A DNA stretch of 64,000 nucleotides from Inhella crocodyli (GCF_004004565.1 NZ_SACM01000005.1:248001-312000); one strand, 5' to 3'. Positions 37,310-46,583 are shown, counted from the first letter of the stretch. Notes: generated by a model not told the origin, from the letters alone. A program made the numbers and translations.

Positions 37310-38041
37310 TCAAAACTTGAGGGGTTCAAAAACGAGGCGCTCGCCGTCCAAGCGCACCTGGGCGGGCTTGGCCAGCACCTCGGCCGGCAGGGGCTTCTCG
37401 CTGGTGCGGAAGGTGCCGGCCACGGCCAGCAGCTCGGCTTCCAGGCTGTGCGCAAAGATGCGCGCGTCGGTGCGGCCCTTGGCGCCGGCGATGGCGCGGC
37501 CGCGCAGGGCGCCGTACACGTGGATGTGGCCGTCGGCGATCACCTCGGCGCCGTGGCTCACCAGGCCCAGCACGATCAAGTCGGCGTCGCGGGCGTAGAC
37601 CTGTTGGCCGCTGCGCAGCGGTCGGTCGATGACCATGGTGGGCGTCGCCGCCACCACCACCGGGGCCGGCGCGGAGGCCGCCGGGGCGGGCGCAGCGGCC
37701 GCCGGCGAGGCCACAGCGGCCAGGCCTTCGGCCCAGGCCAGCCCGGCTGCTCGCACCGCGGTGCGCTCGTCCTCGGGCAGGGCGTCGGCGCCGAGCACCG
37801 CCACGGGGCTCAGGTGCCACTGCCGCAAGGTTGCGACCACCGCCGCCCAGTCCAGCGGCGCACCAGCGGGCAGCTCGCGCAGGTCCAAGCACAGCGGTTC
37901 GCCGTCGAAAGCCGCGCCCACGTCGCCCCAGGCGTCCTGCAGGCTGGCGCGCCACGCCGCAAGGTCGCGGGTGCGCAGGGCCATCTGCAGGGTGCCCAAT
38001 TGGGCCGATTTGAGGTCGATGCGGGAGGGGGCTGCAGGCAT
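37310..38041 (-). CDS. minC: septum site-determining protein MinC
   Basis: A 243-residue FtsZ-ring inhibitor. The N-terminal domain (about 1-105) is followed by an Ala/Pro linker and the C-terminal beta-helix that binds MinD and FtsZ, with the signature [26 protein letters not shown] spanning roughly 155-180 and the GRAIAGAKG strand. The ATG at 38041 gives the normal length. It is first in minCDE; the long gene-free segment lies upstream. Confidence 0.96.
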   Translation of the reverse strand: MPAAPSRIDLKSAQLGTLQMALRTRDLAAWRASLQDAWGDVGAAFDGEPLCLDLRELPAGAPLDWAAVVATLRQWHLSPVAVLGADALPEDERTAVRAAGLAWAEGLAAVASPAAAAPAPAASAPAPVVVAATPTMVIDRPLRSGQQVYARDADLIVLGLVSHGAEVIADGHIHVYGALRGRAIAGAKGRTDARIFAHSLEAELLAVAGTFRTSEKPLPAEVLAKPAQVRLDGERLVFEPLKF

Positions 38042-38267
38042 GCGCAAGGGGTCGAAACGGGCGTCGGACCGGGCCGCACGCGAAGCCGGCGATTCTAGGT
38101 GGCGGCCTGGGTCGGATCGGTCGGTCCGGCCGCCCGCCGCCCCCGACCCGGTCAGGATTTTCCCGATGTCACCGGGAGTTACCCCCAAAAACGACGCAGC
38201 GGGGGCACCGTCGCGGTGCAGGCCTGGGGGTGGCACGCAGGCCCATCCGCCGCGCCGAATTTCCCGC

Positions 38268-38282
38268 TAAGTCATTGATTCT
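38268..38282 (+). repeat. 15-bp repeat, copy 1 (CTAAGTCATTGATTC)
   Basis: The first copy, forward, of a motif CTAAGTnnTTGATTC. The similarity to copy 3 extends into a following ATGAG after a 2-base gap. Confidence 0.75.
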
Positions 38283-38379
38283 TATGAGCGCTTTTGAGCT
38301 GCCTAAAAATGCAGCAAGCCAAGGCAAGCCGCATGATTTCAAGGGCTTTGCGCGGCCTCGGGTGGGTTGCCCACAAAGT

Positions 38380-38388
38380 TATCCACAA
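38380..38388 (+). promoter_or_regulatory. perfect DnaA box (TTATCCACA)
   Basis: The nine bases match the high-affinity DnaA box exactly. It lies between repeat copies 1 and 2. Confidence 0.6.
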
Positions 38389-38418
38389 GAACGGTGAATA
38401 GCCGCACGGCCGTCAACG

Positions 38419-38433
38419 AATCAAGCACTTAGG
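38419..38433 (-). repeat. 15-bp repeat, copy 2 (inverted)
   Basis: Read on the minus strand it is CTAAGTGCTTGATTC, the same motif as copy 1 with a change only in the two variable central bases. Confidence 0.75.
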
Positions 38434-38607
38434 GCCCAACCGTGAAGTGAAGCTTCAATCCAAGGGCCGGCTTGACGTGCAGTTCGCAGCCCATCCGACC
38501 CGCGTTGCCGGCAACCCATCAACGACCCTAGGGGCTTGACTTGTCCCCACGTCAGCAGGTATCCGGTTTCGCGTCTGACCCACCCCTGGTCACGGTCGTC
38601 CATGAGC

Positions 38608-38622
38608 CTAAGTGATTGATTC
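38608..38622 (+). repeat. 15-bp repeat, copy 3 (CTAAGTGATTGATTC)
   Basis: Forward copy, one base different from copy 1, followed directly by ATGAG. Confidence 0.75.
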
Positions 38623-38675
38623 ATGAGGCCAACTCATGGGCCAGGCCCTGGCTTGAGCCGCCAAAACCGCATCTG

Positions 38676-38690
38676 CGATCAAGCACTTGG
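38676..38690 (-). repeat. 15-bp repeat, copy 4 (inverted, degenerate)
   Basis: Read on the minus strand it is CCAAGTGCTTGATCG, 12 of 15 bases identical to copy 2. It is followed by two DnaA-box-like sites. Confidence 0.6.
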
Positions 38691-38718
38691 CGTCGGCGTC
38701 CCCGGCTTGTTCACACAC

Positions 38719-38727
38719 TTACCCACA
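38719..38727 (+). promoter_or_regulatory. near-perfect DnaA box (TTACCCACA)
   Basis: One mismatch to TTATCCACA. A weaker TTGTTCACA lies at 38707-38715. Confidence 0.4.
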
Positions 38728-38833
38728 ACGACTCAACCCGTGGCAAGCCCAGGCGCACGGCCGGCAGCCAGGGACCGCAGGGGCCTCCCTAGAATCCCGC
38801 CCCTTGCCCTGTCCGCTCCCCGAGACGCCTGCC

Positions 38834-40879
38834 ATGCCGCGCCGCCAGCTCTTCGTCACCACCGCCCTGCCCTACGCCAACGCGAACTTCCACATCGGGC
38901 ACATCATGGAGTACACCCAGGCCGACATCTGGGTGCGCTTCCAGCGGCTGCAGGGGCACGAGGTGCACTTCGTCTGCGCCGACGACGCGCACGGCGCGCC
39001 GATCATGATCGCGGCCGAAAAGGCGGGGCTCACCCCCCAGGCCTTCGTGGCCAACATCGCCGCCGGCCGCAAGCCCTACCTCGACGGCTTCCACATCGCC
39101 TTCGACCACTGGCACAGCACCGACGCGCCCGAGAACCACGCGCTGAGCCAAGACGTCTACCGCAAGCTGCGCGACGCCGGCCTGATTGAGGTGCGCGCCA
39201 TCGAGCAGTTCTTCGACCCGGCCAAGGGCATGTTCCTGCCCGACCGCTTCATCAAGGGCGAGTGCCCCAAGTGCGGCGCCAAGGACCAGTACGGCGACAG
39301 CTGCGAGGTCTGCGGCGCCGTGTACGCGCCCACCGAGGTGAAGAACCCCTACAGCGTGCTCAGCGGCGCCACGCCGGTGCTCAAGACCAGCGACCACCAC
39401 TTCTTCAAACTCAGCGACCCGCGCTGCAAGCAGTTCCTGGAGCAGTGGACGCACGAGGCAGGCCGCCTGCAGCCCGAGGTGCTGAACAAGATCAAGGAGT
39501 GGTTCACGCCCACTGAGGACGGAACGGGCGGCCTGGGCGACTGGGACATCAGCCGCGACGCGCCCTACTTCGGCATCGAGATCCCCGACGCGCCGGGCAA
39601 GTACTTCTACGTGTGGCTGGACGCCCCCATCGGCTACCTGGCTTCGCTCACCGGCCACTTCGCCAAGCTGGGCAAGGACGTGAACGCCTTCTTGGCCGAC
39701 CCGGCCACCGAGCAGGTGCACTTCATCGGCAAGGACATCACTTACTTCCACACCCTGTTCTGGCCGGCCATGCTGCACTTCAGCGGCCGCAAAACGCCCG
39801 ACCGCGTGTACGTGCACGGCTTCTTGACCGTGAACGCCGAGAAGATGAGCAAGAGCCGCGGTACCGGCATCGACCCGCTGCGCTACCTGGAACTGGGCCT
39901 GGACGCCGAGTGGCTGCGCTACTACCTGGCCGCCAAGCTGAACGACCGCGTGGAAGACCTCGACTTCAACCCGGAGGACTTCATCGCCCGCGTCAACAGC
40001 GACCTGGTGGGCAAGTACATCAACATCGCCAGCCGCGCCGCCGGCTTCTTGGCCAAGCGCTTTGAAGGCCAGTTGTCGGCCACGCTGGGCGTCGATGGCG
40101 AGGCCGTCATCGCAAAGCTGCAAGCCGCCGCGCCGGGCCTGGCCGCGCTGTACGACGGCCGCGAGTTCGGCAAGGCGCTGCGCGAAATCATGGGCCTGGC
40201 CGATGCGGTCAACGAGTACGTGGACGCCCACAAGCCCTGGGAGCTGGCCAAGAAGCCGGACGCTGCGGTCGAGCTGCACGAGGCCTGCAGCACCTGCATC
40301 GAGGCCTTCCGCCTGCTGACCCTGTACCTGAAGCCCGTGCTGCCAGCCTTGAGCGCCAAGGTCGAGGCCTTCTTGCAGGTGGCGCCGCTGACTTGGGCCG
40401 ATGCCAGCGCGCGCCTGGGCGCGCACGCCATCGGCGCCTTCCAGCACCTGATGCAGCGCGTCACGACCGAGCAGGTCGAGGCGCTGTTCACCAAGCCCGA
40501 ACCGCCCGCCCCGGTGCCGGGTGGCGAGCCCATCGCCGCGGAAATCACCATCGACGACTTCGTCAAGCCCGACCTGCGCATCGCCAAGATCGTCAAAGCC
40601 GAGCGCGTGGAGGGCAGCACCAAGCTGCTTCGCCTGACGCTCGATGCAGGCGAGGGCCGCACGCGCAACGTGTTCTCGGGCATCGCCGGCGCTTACAAGC
40701 CCGAAGACCTCGAAGGCAAGCTCACCGTGCTGGTGGCCAACCTGGCCCCGCGCAAGATGAAGTTCGGCGTGAGCGAGGGCATGGTGCTGGCCGCGAGCCA
40801 CGCCGACGAAAAGGCCGTGCCCGGCGTGTTCGTGCTGGAGCCGCACGCCGGCGCCCAGCCCGGCATGCGCATCCGCTGA
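38834..40879 (+). CDS. metG: methionyl-tRNA synthetase with C-terminal tRNA-binding domain
   Basis: A 681-residue class I synthetase for initiator and elongator tRNA(Met). The HIGH motif is in ANFHIGH near the N-terminus, a zinc knuckle is formed by CPKCG and CEVCG, and the KMSKS loop reads [10 protein letters not shown]. The last 110 residues are a Trbp111/EMAPII-type tRNA-binding and dimerisation domain, beginning at [14 protein letters not shown]. The length matches the long dimeric MetG. The ATG at 38834 directly follows the repeat-bearing gene-free segment. Confidence 0.98.
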   Translation: MPRRQLFVTTALPYANANFHIGHIMEYTQADIWVRFQRLQGHEVHFVCADDAHGAPIMIAAEKAGLTPQAFVANIAAGRKPYLDGFHIAFDHWHSTDAPENHALSQDVYRKLRDAGLIEVRAIEQFFDPAKGMFLPDRFIKGECPKCGAKDQYGDSCEVCGAVYAPTEVKNPYSVLSGATPVLKTSDHHFFKLSDPRCKQFLEQWTHEAGRLQPEVLNKIKEWFTPTEDGTGGLGDWDISRDAPYFGIEIPDAPGKYFYVWLDAPIGYLASLTGHFAKLGKDVNAFLADPATEQVHFIGKDITYFHTLFWPAMLHFSGRKTPDRVYVHGFLTVNAEKMSKSRGTGIDPLRYLELGLDAEWLRYYLAAKLNDRVEDLDFNPEDFIARVNSDLVGKYINIASRAAGFLAKRFEGQLSATLGVDGEAVIAKLQAAAPGLAALYDGREFGKALREIMGLADAVNEYVDAHKPWELAKKPDAAVELHEACSTCIEAFRLLTLYLKPVLPALSAKVEAFLQVAPLTWADASARLGAHAIGAFQHLMQRVTTEQVEALFTKPEPPAPVPGGEPIAAEITIDDFVKPDLRIAKIVKAERVEGSTKLLRLTLDAGEGRTRNVFSGIAGAYKPEDLEGKLTVLVANLAPRKMKFGVSEGMVLAASHADEKAVPGVFVLEPHAGAQPGMRIR

Positions 40880-40934
40880 AGCGAGGCTGATCCTTCGCAA
40901 GCCGGCCGTCAGGCGCCGGCGCTAGGCTTCGCCC

Positions 40935-42590
40935 ATGGCTTGGCCCCCGTTCGCGCACCCCTTCCGCCCCCGGCTGGCTTCGGTCTGGCGCCAAGCGAGG
41001 TGGGCCGACGTGGGCGCCGGCGTCACGGTGGGCGTCGTCGCGCTGCCGCTGGCCATGGCCTTTGCCATGGCCTCGGGCCTGCCGCCGGCCAGCGGCCTGG
41101 TCACGGCCATCGTCGCGGGCCTGCTCATCTCGCTGCTCGGCGGCTCTAACGTGCAAATCGGCGGGCCGGCCGGTGCCTTCATCGTCGTCGTCTACGGCAT
41201 CGTGGAACGGCACGGCCTGCAGGGCCTGCTGCTGTCCACGCTGATGGCCGGCCTGCTGCTGTTCCTGATGGGCTGGTTCCGCCTGGGCGCCTTGGTGCGC
41301 TACGTGCCGGTGACCATCGTCATCGGCTTCACCAATGGCATTGCCGTGTTGATCGCACTGTCCCAGCTGCGTGACCTGTTCGGATTGCAGGTGCCCGGCA
41401 AGATGCCCGCGGACTTCTTTGCGCAACTGGGCACCTTGGCCCAGCATGCGGGCAGTTGGAATCCTGCCGCCCTGGGCCTGGGGCTGGGCTGCGTGGCCCT
41501 GCTGGTGCTGTGGCCCCGGCTATTCGGCGAGCGAACGATCTTGCCGGCGGAGTTCGCCCGCTCCAACGCCGCGCGCTCGGTGTCGCGCGTCCCCGGCCCG
41601 GTGGTCGCCTTGGTGCTGCTCACCCTGCTGGCCTCCGGCCTGCACCTGCCCGTGGAAACCATCGGCACGCGCTTCGGCAGCATCCCGCAGCACCTGCCCT
41701 GGCCGGCCTGGCCGGCCTTGAGCTGGGAATCCGCCAAGCAGCTCGTCATCCCCACCCTGACCCTGGCCCTTCTGGGCGCCATCGAAAGCCTGCTCTGCGC
41801 CCGGGTGGCCGACAACCTGGCGCCCGAGCTGCCCCGGCACGACCCCAACCAAGAGCTGATGGCCCAGGGCATCGCCAACATCGCCAGCCCGCTGATGGGC
41901 GGCATGCCGGCCACGGGCACGATCGCCCGCACCGTCACCAACATCCGCGCCGGGGCGCGCACCCCGGTGGCCGGCGCGGTGCACGCGCTCACGGTGCTGG
42001 CGGTGATGCTGGTGGCCGCCCCCTTGGCGCTGCACGTGCCCTTGGCCGTGCTCTCGGGCATCTTGCTGTTCGTGGCCTGGAACATGGGCGAGTGGCGCGA
42101 GTTCGCCCGGCTGCGGCATTTCACCGTGCAGTACCGCACCCTGCTGGTGGGCACTTTCGTGCTGACGGTGGTGACCGACCTGACCGTGGCGGTGGAGATC
42201 GGCCTGGTGCTGGCCTGCGCTTTCTTCATCTACCGCATGAGCCAGCTTTTCCGGGTGAGCCCCGTGGCCACGCCGCTGCCAGCGGGCGTGCTGGCGTTTG
42301 AGCTGTACGGCTCGCTGTTCTTTGGCTCGGTCGGCAAGGTCGAAGCCTTGGGGGACCAGGTCCCCGCCGGCACCCGCGCCGTGGTGCTGGACCTGCACCG
42401 CCTGGTGCAGCTCGACACCTCGGGCCTGGAGGCCCTGCGCCACCTGCACCAGCACCTGCAGCGCCAGGGGGTGGCCTTGCTGCTGGCCGAGGTGAACGAG
42501 CAGCCCCTGGGCCTGATGCGCCGTGCCGGCTTCGCCGCCGAGCTGGGCGACGCGCAGTTCCTCCCTAAAATCGCCGACTTTTCCGCCTGA
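40935..42590 (+). CDS. SulP-family anion transporter
   Basis: A 551-residue SulP/SLC26 protein with about 12 hydrophobic helices over residues 25-420 and a C-terminal cytoplasmic STAS domain (about 440-550). Conserved parts include the GLPPASGLVTAIVAG region, the GGSNVQIGGPAGAF segment and the GGMPATGTIARTVTNIRAG loop. It probably moves sulfate, bicarbonate or a similar anion, perhaps by symport; the substrate is not evident. It follows metG by 55 bp on the same strand. Confidence 0.93.
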   Translation: MAWPPFAHPFRPRLASVWRQARWADVGAGVTVGVVALPLAMAFAMASGLPPASGLVTAIVAGLLISLLGGSNVQIGGPAGAFIVVVYGIVERHGLQGLLLSTLMAGLLLFLMGWFRLGALVRYVPVTIVIGFTNGIAVLIALSQLRDLFGLQVPGKMPADFFAQLGTLAQHAGSWNPAALGLGLGCVALLVLWPRLFGERTILPAEFARSNAARSVSRVPGPVVALVLLTLLASGLHLPVETIGTRFGSIPQHLPWPAWPALSWESAKQLVIPTLTLALLGAIESLLCARVADNLAPELPRHDPNQELMAQGIANIASPLMGGMPATGTIARTVTNIRAGARTPVAGAVHALTVLAVMLVAAPLALHVPLAVLSGILLFVAWNMGEWREFARLRHFTVQYRTLLVGTFVLTVVTDLTVAVEIGLVLACAFFIYRMSQLFRVSPVATPLPAGVLAFELYGSLFFGSVGKVEALGDQVPAGTRAVVLDLHRLVQLDTSGLEALRHLHQHLQRQGVALLLAEVNEQPLGLMRRAGFAAELGDAQFLPKIADFSA

Positions 42591-42602
42591 CCGAGACCTG
42601 CC

Positions 42603-42803
42603 ATGCCCCTCTTCTGGAAGCCCTACACCTCGGACGTCACCCAACTGGTGGCCGAGCTCAAGGCCAAGAAGCCGACGCTGGAGGCCGAACAGCGCGCCGG
42701 CCGCGCCTTGCTGTGGGACAAGAACCTGGACCGCAGCCAGCAAGCCGCCTGGCAGGACGCCAAGGTGCCGCAGCAGCCCTACGTTTACCAAAACAAGGGC
42801 TGA
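42603..42803 (+). CDS. DUF3460 family small protein
   Basis: A 66-residue protein matching DUF3460: it opens with FWKPYTSDVTQ, continues with a helix of ELKAKKPTLEAEQRAGRALLWDK and ends VPQQPYVYQ. The function is unknown. In Burkholderiales this family is habitually encoded just before scpA, as here, where its stop overlaps the scpA start (TGATG). Confidence 0.92.
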   Translation: MPLFWKPYTSDVTQLVAELKAKKPTLEAEQRAGRALLWDKNLDRSQQAAWQDAKVPQQPYVYQNKG

Positions 42804-43672
42804 TGAACGCGGGCTCGGCGCCCGAGGGCGCCGAACAGGCCGTAGAGGCCTTGCAAACCCTGTTGCCCACGGCCGAACCGCAAGTGGTGGACGCCGTGGC
42901 CGTGGCACGGCTGTATGGCGAGCCGCTGTTCTCGCTGCCGCAGGACCTCTACATCCCGCCCGACGCGCTGGAGGTCTTCCTGGAGGCCTTCCACGGCCCG
43001 CTGGACCTGCTGCTGTACCTGATCCGCAAGCAGAACTTCAACATCTTCGACATCCCGCTGGCCGAGGTCACCGCGCAGTACCTGGGCTACGTCGAGCAGA
43101 TCCGCCAGCACAACCTGGAGCTGGCGGCCGAGTACCTGCTGATGGCGGCGCTGCTCATCGAGATCAAGTCGCGCATGCTCCTGCCGGTGCGCAAGGCCGA
43201 CGACGGCAGCGAGCCCGAAGACCCCCGCGCCGAGCTGGTGCGCCGCCTGCTGGAGTACGAGCGCATCAAGCTCGGGGCCGCACTGATCGACAGCTTGCCC
43301 CTCAAAGGCCGCGACTTCTGGGTGGCCCGCCTGGGACAGGACGACACCGCCGAGCCCCGCTTCGAAGACGTGCGCCCCGAGGACCTGGCCCAGGCCTGGC
43401 GCGAGCTGCTGACCCGCGCCAAGCTGCACCAGCACCACAAGATCACGCGCGAGCAGCTGTCGGTGCGCGAGCACATGGGCATCGTGCTGCGCCGCTTGCA
43501 AGGCCGGCGCTACCTGGGCTTCGAAGACCTGTTCGAGGTCGAGCGCGGCCCGCAGGTGCTGGTGGTGACCTTCATCGCCACCTTGGAGCTCACGCGCGAA
43601 GGCCTGCTGGAGCTGACCCAGGCCGAGGCTTTCGCCCCGATCTACGTGCGCTTGAGCTACCGCAGCTCCTGA
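42803..43672 (+). CDS. scpA: segregation and condensation protein A
   Basis: A 289-residue kleisin that joins ScpB and the SMC ATPase in the condensin-like complex for chromosome segregation. The N-terminal FHGPLDLLLYLIRKQ motif (SMC neck binding) is preceded by an extra 50 residues. The AAEYLLMAALLIEIKSRMLLP helix and the C-terminal winged-helix (TREGLLELTQ) follow. The start at 42803 overlaps the upstream stop. scpB is not adjacent in this window. Confidence 0.96.
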   Translation: MNAGSAPEGAEQAVEALQTLLPTAEPQVVDAVAVARLYGEPLFSLPQDLYIPPDALEVFLEAFHGPLDLLLYLIRKQNFNIFDIPLAEVTAQYLGYVEQIRQHNLELAAEYLLMAALLIEIKSRMLLPVRKADDGSEPEDPRAELVRRLLEYERIKLGAALIDSLPLKGRDFWVARLGQDDTAEPRFEDVRPEDLAQAWRELLTRAKLHQHHKITREQLSVREHMGIVLRRLQGRRYLGFEDLFEVERGPQVLVVTFIATLELTREGLLELTQAEAFAPIYVRLSYRSS

Positions 43673-43697
43673 CCCGGCCTGGCGCGGCAGCCCAGGC

Positions 43698-44405
43698 TCA
43701 GTCTTCCGTCCACTGCCCCACGGCCAGCACGGCCTGGGTGCGGCTGTTGACGTTCAGCACCCGGAAGATGACCGCGATGTGGTCCTTCACCGTGTCGGCG
43801 CTGATCTTGAGCTCCTGGGCGATGACCTTGTTGGACTTGCCCTGCAACAAGCCCCGCAGCACCTCTTGCTGGCGCGGCGTGATGGGCAGGCGGTCGATCT
43901 GCGTGCGCGGCGCGGGCGCCGAGACCGGTGCGGGCGCCGCCACCGGCGCCGGAGCGGGCGGCTTGGGCAGGTGATCGTCGGCCCGGCGACGCAGTGTGCT
44001 CGGGTCGTCGTTCATGCGCATGGGGGGCACGTAGATGCCGCCGGTCACCACGAGCAGCAGGGCGTCCTTGAACTCCTCGGGGGCGCTGTGCTTGGGGATG
44101 AAGCCCATGGCCCCTTGGTCGATGGCCCGGATGACCTTGGCCATTTCGTTCGAGCCCGAAAGGTTGACGATGGGGATGGAGGGGTGGGAATCCCGCAGCT
44201 CCTTCAACAGCGCGAAGCCGTCGTCTTGACCGGCCAGCTCCAGGTCCAACAGCACCAGGTCGATGCCCGGGTGGGTCGCCAGCTGCTCGCGGGCCTGCGC
44301 CGAGGTCTCGGCGCTGTGCACCGTCACCGGTGGCTGCTGGTCGGCCAGCAGGGCGCGCAGCGCCACGTGGATCAAAGGATGGTCGTCGATCAGCAGGAGT
44401 TGCAT
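43698..44405 (-). CDS. LuxR/NarL-type response regulator
   Basis: A 235-residue regulator. The receiver domain has the acidic cluster IDDHP, phospho-acceptor aspartate in LVLLDLELAG and the conserved lysine in FIPKHS. After an Ala/Pro linker of about 30 residues, the LuxR HTH (about 172-230) carries LPITPRQQEVLRGLLQGKSNKVIAQ and DTVKDHIAVIFRVL. No kinase is adjacent, so it is an orphan. It is divergent from the DUF1841 gene and convergent with scpA. Targets are unknown. Confidence 0.93.
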   Translation of the reverse strand: MQLLLIDDHPLIHVALRALLADQQPPVTVHSAETSAQAREQLATHPGIDLVLLDLELAGQDDGFALLKELRDSHPSIPIVNLSGSNEMAKVIRAIDQGAMGFIPKHSAPEEFKDALLLVVTGGIYVPPMRMNDDPSTLRRRADDHLPKPPAPAPVAAPAPVSAPAPRTQIDRLPITPRQQEVLRGLLQGKSNKVIAQELKISADTVKDHIAVIFRVLNVNSRTQAVLAVGQWTED

Positions 44406-44464
44406 GGCGCGGAGGCGGTCGGCAAGGCCGCCATGTTAAGGAGCCCGGCACCGACAATCGCCCC

Positions 44465-44899
44465 ATGTACCAACCTTCGCAACTCGACGTGCGGCGCTTT
44501 TTCTGCGCCACCTGGCGCCAAGGCCAAGCCGGCCAGGCGCTCGACCCGATGCAGGCCCTGGCCTGGCCCTGGGTGCAGGCCCACCCCGAGTACCACGCCG
44601 AGTTGAGCGACGAAGCGCGCGCGCTGTCGCTGAGCTACGCCGTCGAGGCCGGGCAGACCAACCCCTTCTTGCACCTGTCCATGCACCTGACCATCAGCGA
44701 GCAATTGGCCATCGACCAGCCGCACGGCATCCGCCAGGCGGTGGAGTTGCTGGCCAAGCGGCGCGGTTCGATGCACGAGGCGCACCACGGCGCCATGGAG
44801 GCCTTGGGCGAAATGATCTGGCAGAGCCAGCGCAGCGGCCTGCCGCCCGATGGCCAGGCCTACCTGGAGCGGGTGCGCACGATGGCGACCAAGGACTGA
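44465..44899 (+). CDS. DUF1841 family protein
   Basis: A 144-residue protein fitting DUF1841: an N-terminal YQPSQLDVRRFFCATW segment, NPFLHLSMHLTISEQLAIDQPHGIR in the middle and an EAHHGAMEALGEMIWQSQR C-terminal helix. The family is conserved in Betaproteobacteria and has no known function. It is convergent with flgN with a 1-bp gap. Confidence 0.92.
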   Translation: MYQPSQLDVRRFFCATWRQGQAGQALDPMQALAWPWVQAHPEYHAELSDEARALSLSYAVEAGQTNPFLHLSMHLTISEQLAIDQPHGIRQAVELLAKRRGSMHEAHHGAMEALGEMIWQSQRSGLPPDGQAYLERVRTMATKD

Positions 44900-44900
44900 G

Positions 44901-45314
44901 TCAGGCGCTGACCGAATCGCCGCTGCTGCGTTGCCGCAGGGCCTTGCCGCCCTGCCCGTACAGGCCCAGCGGCTCGGCGGGCATGAGGACGTCGATCGCG
45001 CGGTCCAAGGCCGCGGTGGCGCGGCCCAAGGCCACACGCTGCGCCGCCACCTGGGCGCCGGCGGCGGCCAGGCGCTGGCGCAGGTCGGGGCTCAGGGCCC
45101 CCTCCCGCCCGCGCGCCTGCCCCTGGTGCAAGGCCTCGGTCATCAGGCGCTGCACGGTGCCGGCATGCCGCTCCAGGGCGGCGGCGTCGCGCACGCTCAA
45201 GGCGTCTTGCACCAAAGCAAGCGCCGCCTCCAACTCGCCCAGCAGGGGCGGGAATGGGTCGGCGGCGGAAGGAGAAGTCGGCAGGCTCATGGCGACGGGC
45301 TCGGTGGAGGCCAC
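44901..45314 (-). CDS. flgN: FlgN-like flagellar export chaperone
   Basis: A 137-residue helical protein that fits FlgN by position and composition: long Ala/Leu/Arg/Gln-rich coiled helices and a LGLYGQGG segment near the C-terminus, typical of FlgN (LYxxxG). FlgN escorts the hook-junction proteins FlgK and FlgL to the export gate. The GTG at 45314 has GGGGGAG 5 bases upstream; an ATG eight codons in is less well placed. It is 32 bp after flgM. Confidence 0.78.
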   Translation of the reverse strand: MASTEPVAMSLPTSPSAADPFPPLLGELEAALALVQDALSVRDAAALERHAGTVQRLMTEALHQGQARGREGALSPDLRQRLAAAGAQVAAQRVALGRATAALDRAIDVLMPAEPLGLYGQGGKALRQRSSGDSVSA

Positions 45315-45346
45315 GCCGCTCCCCCACGGGGAGCCCGCGCGGCCGG

Positions 45347-45721
45347 TCAGCGGGATTCGTTCGGGTTGCGGGTGCTCAGCAACTCGCGGGTGTTGGCAAT
45401 CAGGCGGTCGGCCACGCGCTCGGCGTTGACCTCGAACTGGCCTTCCTCGATCTCGCGGCTGATGCGCTCGACCTTGGCGGCGTCAAAACTGTCTTCTTGG
45501 TCGCCCCCACTCAGCAACTGCACCGCGCTGTTGGACAGCGCGACCTGCGCGCTGGCCGGCGGGTTGGCGCTGATGGGTTCGGGGCGCGCCCCAGTTTGGT
45601 TCGGCGCCGCCGGGGCGATGGCAACACGCCCTGCCGCAGGCGACAGCTCCGGCTTGTTCTGGCGCTCTTGCGAGGCCAGCGGCTGCACGGGTCGGTTCGG
45701 GGTGTTGTTGATTTCCATCAT
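45347..45721 (-). CDS. flgM: anti-sigma-28 factor FlgM
   Basis: A 124-residue FlgM, somewhat longer than the E. coli protein (97). The C-terminal half has the conserved sigma-28 binding region: DAAKVERISREIEEGQFEVNAERVADRLI. The N-terminal half is disordered and rich in Asn/Pro/Ala, as expected for a protein exported through the hook. It has its own sigma-28 promoter about 49 bp upstream. Confidence 0.93.
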   Translation of the reverse strand: MMEINNTPNRPVQPLASQERQNKPELSPAAGRVAIAPAAPNQTGARPEPISANPPASAQVALSNSAVQLLSGGDQEDSFDAAKVERISREIEEGQFEVNAERVADRLIANTRELLSTRNPNESR

Positions 45722-45769
45722 GGACTCCAGGTTCTCGGCGGGAACCCATGACGGGCCACCGTAAGGCCA

Positions 45770-45796
45770 CTATCGGCCCGGTCGGCGGCGACTTTA
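45770..45796 (-). promoter_or_regulatory. sigma-28 (FliA) promoter of flgM
   Basis: On the minus strand, TAAAG (-35) and GCCGATAG (-10) are separated so that exactly 15 bases lie between TAAA and GCCGATAG, as in the consensus TAAAGTTT-N11-GCCGATAA. The -10 differs by one base. It places flgM-flgN in the late flagellar class and lets sigma-28 control its own inhibitor. Confidence 0.85.
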
Positions 45797-45881
45797 GACA
45801 TATTTGCGGGTGAACCCCAGAGGGCGAGTCCCGTGTGAACTGCGTCACAGCGGGAAGCATCGGGGCGAAGTGAGCGAGCAC

Positions 45882-46583
45882 TCACGACATCGCCTCCACC
45901 CGCCGCTCGGCCACCGGCGTGGCCTGGATGATGCGGCCGCCCTGCACGCGAACGCGCACCGGCTGACCGTCCAGGCCCGGGCCCAAGGCTTGGCCTTCGG
46001 CAGAAATGGCAAAACCTTGACCCTGCCAGTTGACCTGGACGGTGTCGCCCGCGGCAAACCACTGGCGGGCCTTGAGGTGCGGCTGGCGAAGCACCTCGCC
46101 GGCATCCAGCGCCCGGGCCAGCGTTCGGCCCACGGGCGCCACGCTGCCGAGCACGGGGGCGCTGTCGGCGCTGACCTCGGCCGGTGCCCACCGCAGGTGC
46201 TCGGCCGCGATCACCGTGCCCGCAGGCAGGGGTTGCGCCGCCACCCAGGTGGGGGCGATCACGCGCACCTGCACCGGCACCGTCACCGACCAGCGCACCG
46301 CCCCTTGCACACAGCGCAGCCCCAGCCGCGCGCGGCCCCACAGGGCCTGGCCGGGCGGCACGAAGGGCTGGACCTGGGCGCACGGGGCCAGGCGCAGGCG
46401 GGCGTCGAGGGCGCCCACCTCCACTTGCACCTGGGCCTCGGCCGGCAGTGCGGCACGCGCCGCCTGTTCGGCCAGCAGCCCGACGCGCTGCGACCAGTCG
46501 CCCGGCAACCCCTGCGCCCCCGCCGACGAAGGCGGGGCCACGAGGGCCAGGGCGGCAACGAGGAGGCAGGGCCAGCGCAACAT
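45882..46583 (-). CDS. flgA: flagellar P-ring assembly chaperone FlgA
   Basis: A 233-residue periplasmic protein with an N-terminal signal peptide (about 1-24, Ala/Leu rich) and a C-terminal SAF domain of about 120 residues (PAGTVIAAEHLRWA, GEVLRQPHLKARQWFAAGDTV). FlgA helps FlgI polymerise around the rod. It is divergent from flgB, and a separate 160-bp gap with the sigma-28 promoter lies between it and flgM. Confidence 0.94.
   Translation of the reverse strand: MLRWPCLLVAALALVAPPSSAGAQGLPGDWSQRVGLLAEQAARAALPAEAQVQVEVGALDARLRLAPCAQVQPFVPPGQALWGRARLGLRCVQGAVRWSVTVPVQVRVIAPTWVAAQPLPAGTVIAAEHLRWAPAEVSADSAPVLGSVAPVGRTLARALDAGEVLRQPHLKARQWFAAGDTVQVNWQGQGFAISAEGQALGPGLDGQPVRVRVQGGRIIQATPVAERRVEAMS

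Larger units (their letters stand above)
38042..38833. other. 792-bp gene-free segment between divergent minC and metG
   Basis: No convincing gene is present; short frames here lack family features. The segment is AT-richer than its surroundings between about 38260 and 38460. It holds four copies of a 15-bp repeat in alternating orientation, one perfect and one near-perfect DnaA box, and, close to minC, a GGCGGCC/GGCCGCC inverted repeat (38101-38107 with 38128-38134). Promoters for minCDE and metG must also lie here. The arrangement resembles a replication-initiator binding region or a DnaA titration site, which is inference. Confidence 0.7.

Noticed and set aside
38421-38624. A 67-residue minus-strand frame in the gene-free gap before metG
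   Set aside because: No ribosome binding site, no family features, and it runs across the 15-bp repeats; more likely chance.
38042-38833. Main chromosome origin (oriC)
   Set aside because: DnaA boxes occur, but only one perfect box, no clear AT-rich unwinding run, and dnaA/dnaN/rpmH are absent nearby. Kept only as a finding about repeats.
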